DNA from: Planctomycetota bacterium
GTDB lineage: Bacteria > Planctomycetota > Phycisphaerae > Phycisphaerales > SM1A02
Direction of reading: 5' to 3'
NCBI GenBank assembly: GCA_026386795.1
Contig: JAPLMU010000138.1
Span: 18,575 to 82,574 of the forward strand
Length of the DNA stretch: 64,000 nucleotides
The notes beneath the pieces are model-generated. The model was given only the letters and a program-made list of their open reading frames with translations. It was not told where the DNA came from and ran no database searches. Shown here piece by piece: positions 49,601 to 56,567 of this stretch; position 1 is the stretch's first letter, and each line of letters begins with the position of its first letter. A program made the translations under genes and the position numbers.

Positions 49601-50213
49601 GTCCAAGAAGCGCGCTGCGCAGGTATGGGTCAAGCTCAGCGGCGCGCGCGTAAAAACCACGCGCTGCCTCGAGTTCACCTTGAAGTTCACTGCACTGCCC
49701 TGCGTAGAAGTGCGCATACGGATCAACGCTTTCGCGGTCGGATGCACGCCGAAAGCGCGGCAGTGCATGGCTTGGATCACCAAGAAAGAGGTAACCGAGC
49801 GCCTGGCAGTACTCGGCACGTGTGTCGCTGGGACGATCGTGCAAGATGCCATCCAGTAACGCGATTGCTCGCGTCTGTGACCCATCGTCGCTCTGATTGA
49901 GAACGGCAATCGCATGATCGAGGCGGGCCTCGTACAAGGTCGGACGCGACTGCAGTACGCCCGCAAATGTTGCTTCCGCCGCAGCGAATTCGAACATCCC
50001 GAGCTCGCCGACGCCGCGATCAAGTGCTGCGATAGTTGCCGCATCAAGCGGAAGTGTGGACGCAGGTTGAGGCGGCGAGGCCTGCGGCGACTGCGATGAA
50101 GCCTGCGGCGACTGCGATGAAGGCTGCGGGGGCTTCGCAGAATCATCGCAACCCGGCAACAGCAACGCGCCAACGATGGCCACTGACAACGACCATCCGA
50201 AGACAGCGCACAT
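46683..50213 (-). CDS. Large lipoprotein: TPR + FG-GAP propeller + conserved C-terminal domain
   Basis: Lipobox VGALLLPGC; TPR repeats; DLDGDGTLDFV, DLDNDGRTDVVF, DLDHDGDLDLVF; C-terminal HTHAFVTDCLGVGGIGYLAGI. Confidence 0.82.
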   Translation of the reverse strand: MCAVFGWSLSVAIVGALLLPGCDDSAKPPQPSSQSPQASSQSPQASPPQPASTLPLDAATIAALDRGVGELGMFEFAAAEATFAGVLQSRPTLYEARLDHAIAVLNQSDDGSQTRAIALLDGILHDRPSDTRAEYCQALGYLFLGDPSHALPRFRRASDRESVDPYAHFYAGQCSELQGELEAARGFYARAAELDPYLRSALLGLQRVQGRLGHTAESAAALETFQRLADNPRSHLAEFKYTRMGSLGEAVLPESAPRELARHSGPILANLEAMPIDGVPPAPGIVVALLPAADLDGDGTLDFVAQIDFVEESRVERRLVHSTADGRWKMDQFTTDAFRRGRQFWGDLDNDGRTDVVFGRVDAATRIIGGGMWVGWAQQTASGIWRGWTFAGVTEPGDDIALCADLDHDGDLDLVFTNATGTGVLWNLGRAGAVEPIAWERRLIPGALSSAHATAADLDNDGDLDLLLWSAGGSAAQAWSNDRLWAWSREPNLGAFESSGPGAVVAFRRNEDGHAAIATLVGGSGGGTHDAMQLWESSAGKWTAGPRTPVTNASALWVTDLSGSGHPNIVVLENDAPISPIPTSPIPVIPAPASAALAILDAHGGLLERMTGVPAGAEFATIDARGPVAVAPAVAAGGPARWMAPGSGRWSYAALSFRGRIDPSQQMRSNSSGIGTRMDARIAGEWVARDALPARGGGNSQALEPIAVGLGDAERADFVAIDWPDAVTQTELGIAAGSRTIVETQRQISSCPVIFAWNGHTHAFVTDCLGVGGIGYLAGIERSSDGSLRAVYPPSRPWERVALGGSDALAAKDGAYQIRLAEPMEEACYLDAARLVAWDVPAGWQVTLDERMGINGAPPTGDACFFRTAAQPVRATVAVGGAAESNQAKAIAERDGVAAHFGEADPRFIGRLGKEAVLTLEFADALDAHPGDPALLVDGWVEYPYSSTGFAMWQASAAYQALSMEARDPATGAWKTVVAEYGYPAGMPRRAVFPVPRSALPPGCTALRLRTTMEIYVDKVELAWFEPCAQARRIEAPLLSAAVVDAGFAARIPHPQRRPDYDYARRAPLWDCRKQPGMYTQFGECTPLLAATDDAVAIFAAGEEVQLRFDAARTPNPAPGVSRTWVLEVDGWCKDMDMLTGDGATLGPLPLRDGKGTTPARDALHAQFNVRWAGGR

Positions 50214-50218
50214 CCGGC

Positions 50219-50617
50219 TCAGTGCGGGATTTCCTTGACGGCATTCCTATTCCATGCCGGAACGCGAATGATGATCGGACCAGTGCCGCGAATCTCGCAC
50301 TGGCAACTCAGTCGGCTTGTTCGCTTGATGCCCGGGGCTTCCTCAACGCGATCTTCTTCCGCCTCGGTGGCGTCGGTCAACGATGCCATGCCCTGCTCAA
50401 CATAGATATGGCAAGTGCTGCAAGCGCAGACCCCACCGCAGGCGTGTTCAATGTTGATGCCGTGCTCCATGGCCAGTTCCAAGACCGACTCATGCTCGCC
50501 GCCCATGAGCGTCCATTCAGATTGCTTGGTGCCAGTCAACATCTCCGGCTCCTCCAAAATGAAGGTCACTGGAACAATTGGCGGCCCATGCTCATGATCG
50601 GAATGCTTGAGATGCAT
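50219..50617 (-). CDS. 2Fe-2S ferredoxin (adrenodoxin/Isc type)
   Basis: IEHACGGVCACSTCHIYVEQGM...RLSCQCEI. Confidence 0.9.
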   Translation of the reverse strand: MHLKHSDHEHGPPIVPVTFILEEPEMLTGTKQSEWTLMGGEHESVLELAMEHGINIEHACGGVCACSTCHIYVEQGMASLTDATEAEEDRVEEAPGIKRTSRLSCQCEIRGTGPIIIRVPAWNRNAVKEIPH

Positions 50618-50675
50618 CAGAGGCGGGATTGTAGTGGAGCTGCGCCGCTGCGCGAATAAATGAGAGGGTTTGCTG

Positions 50676-50711
50676 CAAAAACACAAGTCCCGCGCCGGAG
50701 CGCGGGACTTG
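50676..50711 (-). terminator. Intrinsic terminator downstream of the 50764..51648 gene
   Basis: Minus strand: 12-bp perfect stem CAAGTCCCGCGC-TCCG-GCGCGGGACTTG followed by TGTTTTTGC. Confidence 0.85.
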
Positions 50712-50763
50712 GAAGAAATTAAGACTAAATTCGGCTCGACGACCTAAATCAGCCGAACGGCGG

Positions 50764-51624
50764 TCATCCGAGCTGCTTGCGCAGCCACTCGAACGAGCGC
50801 TTCACCTCAGCACGCACATCGCCATGCGGCCCTTCGAATTCTGCAACCCAAAGCGGATTGGTATCGGCTTCGAGACATGCATCAATCTGCGGAACAAGCG
50901 GCAGATCGCCTGCGCCGAGCGCCACTGGCAGCGCGCGCGGGCCGCCTGGATACGTTGGCCAAGCGGCAGGATCGTCAGAACCCTTTTTGAAGTCCTTGAC
51001 GTGCACCGTGACTGCAAATGGAGCCAGTGAACGGGTGGAGGCCACCAGATCCTGAGGCGCCCAAAGCAGATTGCCAAGGTCGAGCGTCACACCGAAGTTT
51101 GGATGCTGAACAGAGTTCAGGAGTTGCTCAACGCGCCACGCTGGCGCAAGGAACAGACCGTGATTCTCAATGCTGGTTCGCACTCCGAGCGATGCTCCAC
51201 ACGTGGCGATCGAACGACATGCCTTGGTCAACGGCCAAAGCGCCGCATCCCATGCTTCATCAGAATGGTCGTCGGACGCTCCGCGCCATGCGGCATCATG
51301 TCGAACGCGGTCGACACCGATCGAAGACGCAGCAGCGAGCTGGCTCATGACCGCTTCAATCGCGGCATCGTCAAGCTGGTTGTCTGCAGTAATCAGGTTG
51401 GCATGAATCGCAAACCCGACGATGGCAATGTCAGCCGCGTCAGCCGCGTCTGCAAGCCGGCCCGCGAGGGCCTCATCGAGCGCCGGACCGAGCGTGCCGC
51501 CCGTCGCGATTTCAATGCAATCTGCGCCGCACTCACGTGCGAGCTTAGGCGTGTCCTCGAGGCGGATTTCGCCGCTCTTGATGAGGCGTTGGAACGAGTA
51601 GCTGGAGATCGAGATATCAGTCAC
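50764..51624 (-). CDS. Sugar phosphate isomerase/epimerase (xylose isomerase-like TIM barrel)
   Basis: VTDISISSYSFQRL, GADCIEIATGG, TSIENHGLFLAP, FGVTLDLGNLLW, VHVKDFKKG; probable GTG start, with ATG alternative at 51648. Confidence 0.85.
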   Translation of the reverse strand: MTDISISSYSFQRLIKSGEIRLEDTPKLARECGADCIEIATGGTLGPALDEALAGRLADAADAADIAIVGFAIHANLITADNQLDDAAIEAVMSQLAAASSIGVDRVRHDAAWRGASDDHSDEAWDAALWPLTKACRSIATCGASLGVRTSIENHGLFLAPAWRVEQLLNSVQHPNFGVTLDLGNLLWAPQDLVASTRSLAPFAVTVHVKDFKKGSDDPAAWPTYPGGPRALPVALGAGDLPLVPQIDACLEADTNPLWVAEFEGPHGDVRAEVKRSFEWLRKQLG

Positions 51625-51644
51625 GCGGCGGAGCCTACCGGGCT

Positions 51645-52787
51645 TCAAGCCACTTCGGGGGCATTTTGGCCATCAACCACACGAATCTGCACTCTTTCTT
51701 TATTCTCAATCTCAACAAATTTTCTGGCACGAATATTCTCGTTGCCCAGTTGACCGCAAGCGGCCATGGCGCTCCGGCCCTTGGTTCCCCGGCGTTTACA
51801 GAATTGCCCATTGGCAATCGCCCGGTCAACAAATTCCTGCACGCGATCCTCATCGGGTGCTGGCCAAGGAGAACCGCGGCGCGGGTTGTAGGGGATCACA
51901 TTGAGCGAGCAGCGCAGCGGCTGAAGCAAAGCGCACACTTCATCGCAGTGCTCCGGGGCATCATTTACGCCCGGAATCAGCACATATTCCACGCAAATGG
52001 CTGCATTGACCCGCTTAGGGAAAGCCATGATTGCGGCCATCAAGTCGGCAATCGGCTCGGAGCGGTTGATCGGCATGATCTCGGAGCGAATCCGGTCATT
52101 CGGAGCATTCAGGCTCACCGCAAGGTTGAGCCGGTGGAATCCGGTCTGCGAGATGAACTCGCCGTACCGGCGGATGCCATCGATCCGACCAACCGTACTG
52201 ACCGTGACATGGATCGGGGCAATTTCATACGCATTGCGATCGGTCATGACCTGAATGGCGGTGAGGACCGCATCGATGTTGTCCATCGGCTCGCCCATTC
52301 CCATGAAGACCACGTTCTTGATCGGGAAGCCAGGATTCCCGGTGGCCGCATCGCCAATCATGAAGCGGGCTGCATGAAGTTGCGCCACGATCTCCGCCGC
52401 AGACAGACTGCGCATCAATCCCATTTGCGCGGTTTCGCAGAAGCGACATCCCATCGCGCATCCAACCTGACTTGAGACGCACAGCGTGCGAGTCATGGTG
52501 CCATTGGAATGACGCATCGGAATGACCACGGTCTCGGTCTCAAGACCATCATCGAGCGCCATGGTGAATTTCACGGTTTCACCGTCCACATGCTGCGCCT
52601 TGATCGGTCGCCGCGCGTCGGAAATCCAATCTGGAAAGGCACCGCCCTGCACTTCCCCGCGGCGATGGAATCCGCGATAGAGCGTCTGCGCTGCAAAGAG
52701 GGACATGCCGTGACTGCGCGCCGCGGGAATGAATTCCGCGAGTGACATGCCGAGGATGGGAGTCTTCTCGGATGTCAACGGTTTCAC
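51645..52787 (-). CDS. rlmN: 23S rRNA (adenine2503-C2)-methyltransferase RlmN
   Basis: CVSSQVGCAMGCRFCETAQMGLMRSLSAAEIVAQ; NVVFMGMGEPMDN; CVEYVLIPGVND. Confidence 0.93.
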   Translation of the reverse strand: MKPLTSEKTPILGMSLAEFIPAARSHGMSLFAAQTLYRGFHRRGEVQGGAFPDWISDARRPIKAQHVDGETVKFTMALDDGLETETVVIPMRHSNGTMTRTLCVSSQVGCAMGCRFCETAQMGLMRSLSAAEIVAQLHAARFMIGDAATGNPGFPIKNVVFMGMGEPMDNIDAVLTAIQVMTDRNAYEIAPIHVTVSTVGRIDGIRRYGEFISQTGFHRLNLAVSLNAPNDRIRSEIMPINRSEPIADLMAAIMAFPKRVNAAICVEYVLIPGVNDAPEHCDEVCALLQPLRCSLNVIPYNPRRGSPWPAPDEDRVQEFVDRAIANGQFCKRRGTKGRSAMAACGQLGNENIRARKFVEIENKERVQIRVVDGQNAPEVA

Positions 52788-52794
52788 CGATATC

Positions 52795-52841
52795 AGTCGC
52801 TGTTACACCTAGTCGCTGTTACACCTAGTCGCTGTTACACC
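52795..52841 (+). repeat. 16-bp tandem repeat, about 2.9 copies (agtcgctgttacacct)
   Basis: Direct reading of three consecutive copies spanning the E2 stop codon. Confidence 0.97.
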
Positions 52842-54187
52842 AGGAGCATCGTCGGGCCTTCGACGAATTGCTTCAGGCTCTGGAGGTACTTGGATGCCAT
52901 GGCGCCGTCGATCACGCGGTGATCAAGGCTGAGTGTTGCCGCCATTTCCCAGCCAACCACCAGTTGGTGATTGCGGACCACGGGCTGTTCAAGCGCTGCG
53001 CCGCAGGCAAGAATCGCGCTGTTGGGCGGATTGATAATCGCGGTGAAGTTGTCGACTCCGAACATTCCCAGATTGGAAATGGTGAAGGTTGCACCCGACA
53101 TCTCATCCATGGAGAGACCCTTGGTGCGTGCCTTCTCTCCAAGCGAACGAATCTCGCCGGAGATTTGCCGCAGGCTCTTCAGGTTCGCATCCTTGACGAC
53201 GCCAACAACCAGTCCGCCGCCCTTCTCTTCGGGAAGCGCGATGGCAACTCCAACATTCACCTGCTGATGCAGCAAGATTCGGTCGCCAGCCCAACTCGCG
53301 TTGAAGAAGGGATTCTTTGCCATTGCAAGCGCGCATGCGCGAACGATGAAGTCATTGACGCTGAGTTTCACTTCCATGGAAGCCAGCTGCTCATTGAGCG
53401 ACCCGCGCAGCGCAAGCACTGCATCCATGGAGAACTTCATGGTCACTTGATAATGCGGAATCTGTTGCTTGCTCTCAACCAAGCGCTTGGCAATGATGCC
53501 GCGCATGTTGGAGACTGGCACTTCGATGCTCTGCGCACCGTGCACAAGGGCGCCAACACTCGGGGAGGCCGCAGAAGCCATCGACGGCATCGCGGCAACC
53601 AACTCTTGCGCCGATCCCTGTGCAGTGCGCGTTGCTGGCACCGCAGCACTGCGATTTTCAGCTGCAAGAAGCACGTCGCGCTTGACCACACGACCGCTGG
53701 GACCGGACCCCTTGATCTGCGAGAGTTCCACGCCCATCTCACTCGCCATGCGGCGGGCGAGCGGTGAAACACGCGTGCGTTCATCGGTGATGTCTGTTGC
53801 GTGCACATCGGCAACGATGGTGCGCTCAGCGGCCGGGGCGGTCCCTGATGCACCCGAAGCCGCAGGCGCCGGCGCGGCACTCGCACTCGCCGCACCACGG
53901 GGCGCGGGCGCAACTGCGCTCGCCGATACTGCGTCTGTCACGGATTCGCCATCTTCCGCAAGCACCGCGATCACTTCGCCAACCTTGACCTGCTTGCCTT
54001 CCGGGCACACCAGTTTGGCAATGATGCCTTCATCGAACACGGCCTGTTCCATGGTGGCCTTGTCAGTTTCAATGTCGGCAATCACTTGTCCGGAGGCGAC
54101 CTTGTCGCCCACCTTGACGTGCCACTTGACGACGGTGCCCTGCTCCATAGTGTCGGAGAGGCGGGGCATAGTCACATTAATCGGCAT
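52835..54187 (-). CDS. Pyruvate dehydrogenase E2 (dihydrolipoamide acetyltransferase)
   Basis: Lipoyl DIETDKATMEQAVFDEG, peripheral-subunit-binding domain RVSPLARRMASEMGVELSQIKGSGPSGRVVKRDV, catalytic DHRVIDGAMASKYL. Confidence 0.95.
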   Translation of the reverse strand: MPINVTMPRLSDTMEQGTVVKWHVKVGDKVASGQVIADIETDKATMEQAVFDEGIIAKLVCPEGKQVKVGEVIAVLAEDGESVTDAVSASAVAPAPRGAASASAAPAPAASGASGTAPAAERTIVADVHATDITDERTRVSPLARRMASEMGVELSQIKGSGPSGRVVKRDVLLAAENRSAAVPATRTAQGSAQELVAAMPSMASAASPSVGALVHGAQSIEVPVSNMRGIIAKRLVESKQQIPHYQVTMKFSMDAVLALRGSLNEQLASMEVKLSVNDFIVRACALAMAKNPFFNASWAGDRILLHQQVNVGVAIALPEEKGGGLVVGVVKDANLKSLRQISGEIRSLGEKARTKGLSMDEMSGATFTISNLGMFGVDNFTAIINPPNSAILACGAALEQPVVRNHQLVVGWEMAATLSLDHRVIDGAMASKYLQSLKQFVEGPTMLLV

Positions 54188-54212
54188 GGGAATCCTGTTC
54201 AGCAGCTGCGGG

Positions 54213-55202
54213 TCAGAGGTTGTATGTGGCACTACGAACAGCTTCAGCAATCTTGCGCGCGTTCGGCAAGTACTCCTGCTCAAGGTTCGTGGCATACGGA
54301 GTCGGCACATCCGCGGAATGCACGCGGTGCACATAGTTGTCAAGATCATCAAAGCAGTGGCGATGCACCTGCGATGCCACTTCACTTCCCGGACTACCAA
54401 AGCTCCAGGACTGATCCACCACAACGCACGCGCCAGTCTTCTTGACGCTGCGAACCACTGTTCCAATGTCCAAGGGACGAACGGTGCGTAGATCGATCAC
54501 TTCGCAGGAAATGCCCAACTTCTGCATTTCTTCAGCTGCTTCCATGCAGAAATGCACGGGGCGGCCCCAGCTTGCAAGTGTGCAGTCGGTGCCGGAACGG
54601 ATCACCTTTGCCTGACCGAATGGAATCAGGTACTCCTCTTCCGGAACTTCTCCCTTGTTGCCGAGCATGCGCTCGCTCTCCAAGAAGAAGACCGGGTCGC
54701 TGCCGCGAATGGCCGTCTTGAGAAGGCCTTTCGCGTCGTACGGATTGGAAGGGATGGCAATCTTGATGCCGGGGACGTTGGAGAACAGACCTTCAACGCA
54801 CCAACTGTGTGTACTACCGAGCTGACCGCCCGCGCCGTCGTTGCCACGGAACACCACCGGGCAGCCAAACTGGCCGCCAGACATGTAGAGCATCTTCGGC
54901 GCGTTGTTCAAGATGGGGTCGGCAGCCACCAGGCTGAACGACCAACTCATGAATTCCACCACGGGCTTCAGACCCATCATGGCGGCGCCGATGGCGAGAC
55001 CAGCGAATCCACTCTCAGAAATAGGCGTGTCAATCACGCGGCGCGCGCCGAATTCCTCGAGCATGCCACGGCTGATCTTGTACGCGCCGTTGTATTCGGC
55101 AACTTCTTCACCCAAGAGGAACACGCGCTTATCACGGCGCATTTCTTCACTCATCGCTTCACGGAGCGCATCACGGTATTCAATTTCACGTACTGCACTC
55201 AT
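54213..55202 (-). CDS. Pyruvate dehydrogenase E1 component beta subunit
   Basis: REIEYRDALREAMSEEMRRDKRVFLLGEEVAEYNGAYKISRGML; overlaps E1 alpha. Confidence 0.95.
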   Translation of the reverse strand: MSAVREIEYRDALREAMSEEMRRDKRVFLLGEEVAEYNGAYKISRGMLEEFGARRVIDTPISESGFAGLAIGAAMMGLKPVVEFMSWSFSLVAADPILNNAPKMLYMSGGQFGCPVVFRGNDGAGGQLGSTHSWCVEGLFSNVPGIKIAIPSNPYDAKGLLKTAIRGSDPVFFLESERMLGNKGEVPEEEYLIPFGQAKVIRSGTDCTLASWGRPVHFCMEAAEEMQKLGISCEVIDLRTVRPLDIGTVVRSVKKTGACVVVDQSWSFGSPGSEVASQVHRHCFDDLDNYVHRVHSADVPTPYATNLEQEYLPNARKIAEAVRSATYNL

Positions 55203-56401
55203 GACAACTCCTCCTTGGTATCGATCGTGCGCATGGATGGCTGATTCGCCGTTCCACCGTTCATCTGCGGCTGACTGCTCCCGGTGTACGGGCCCCATGG
55301 CTCAACGAATACGTCGTGATACAGCTCGGCCATCGGCGGGATCGGGCTCTCGTCGCTCCAGGTAACTGCATCGCGAACGGTATCGCGCACGTCCTTCTGC
55401 ATGGCCTTCAGACTCTCGTCTGTCAACTTTCCAGCAGCCTTGAGGCGGGCTTCGAGGCGACCGATGGGGTCGTGCTTCTCGAACACTTCCTCTTCTTCCT
55501 TGGTGCGGTACTTGCGCGGATCACTCATTGAGTGACCCTTGTAGCGGTAGGTACGCATGTCAACGAACGCCGGACGACTGGTGGCGCGGCACTTGTCAGC
55601 GATGGACTTCATGTCTGCGTACACGCCGACGACATCCATGCCGTCCACCACGTAGCCGTCGATTCCGTAGCCGGCAGCCTTGGTGATCAGTGAATGAGCC
55701 ATCGTGGTACCGCGCGCAATGGCGGTGCCCATGGAGTAGCCGTTGTTCTCAACCACGTAGATCACCGGAATGTCGAATAGGCCAGCGAGGTTCATCGCTT
55801 CATGGAACGCGCCCTGATTCAGTGCGCCATCACCCAAGAAGCACAACGAAACACGGGAATTCGCCTTGCCCTCAATCACTTCATCGATGTACTTGCACCC
55901 GAAGGCAAGACCCGCACCGAGCGGCGTCTGGGCACCGACGATGCCGTGACCGCCGTACAGATTGTTGTCGCGGTCGAACATGTGCATCGACCCGCCCTTG
56001 CCCTTGGCGCAGCCCCCGATACGACCAAACATTTCTGCCATGCAGGCCCTGGGATCCATACCGCGTGCCAAGGCGTGACCGTGGTCACGGTATGCAGTAA
56101 CGATGGGATCCTTGTGCTCGACCGCTGCGGTGCAACCAACGGCGACCGCCTCTTGGCCGATGTAGACGTGGCAGAAGCCGCCGATCTTCTTCTCTTGGTA
56201 CGACTGCATGCAGCGAAGTTCAAACTCGCGGATCAGAAGCATCTGCTTGAACCAGTCAAGCATCTTCTCAGTGGACACGTGGGCGGCTGCGGCTGGAATT
56301 TGCAAGTGTTCGGCATCGCCGTACACCTTGGCATGAACATCCGATTGCGATGATCCCGGAGCGGAAGTGCCGCCTGCGGTTGGATTAGAAAGGCTCGTCA
56401 T
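55199..56401 (-). CDS. pdhA: Pyruvate dehydrogenase E1 component alpha subunit
   Basis: MLLIREFELRCMQSYQEKKIGGFCHVYIGQEAVAVG; GGCAKGKGGSMHMF; GDGALNQGAFHEAMNLAGLFDIPVIYVVENN TPP motif. Confidence 0.95.
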   Translation of the reverse strand: MTSLSNPTAGGTSAPGSSQSDVHAKVYGDAEHLQIPAAAAHVSTEKMLDWFKQMLLIREFELRCMQSYQEKKIGGFCHVYIGQEAVAVGCTAAVEHKDPIVTAYRDHGHALARGMDPRACMAEMFGRIGGCAKGKGGSMHMFDRDNNLYGGHGIVGAQTPLGAGLAFGCKYIDEVIEGKANSRVSLCFLGDGALNQGAFHEAMNLAGLFDIPVIYVVENNGYSMGTAIARGTTMAHSLITKAAGYGIDGYVVDGMDVVGVYADMKSIADKCRATSRPAFVDMRTYRYKGHSMSDPRKYRTKEEEEVFEKHDPIGRLEARLKAAGKLTDESLKAMQKDVRDTVRDAVTWSDESPIPPMAELYHDVFVEPWGPYTGSSQPQMNGGTANQPSMRTIDTKEELS

Positions 56402-56567
56402 GGTGTAGTCAGTACAAACTGGAAACAGGCGCCGTGCGACAAACGCCATCACGGCTGCAGCGCAAACAGACCCATAAGTATAGAAGGCACACGCGGTTCC
56501 GGCAATGCCGAAACCGCGTGCGGGTTCTGTACAGATTTGTGCGGGATTCCGCGGCTGATTCACTCGC

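Noticed and set aside
52868-53767. 299-aa plus-strand ORF
   Set aside because: Antisense shadow of the PDH E2 gene
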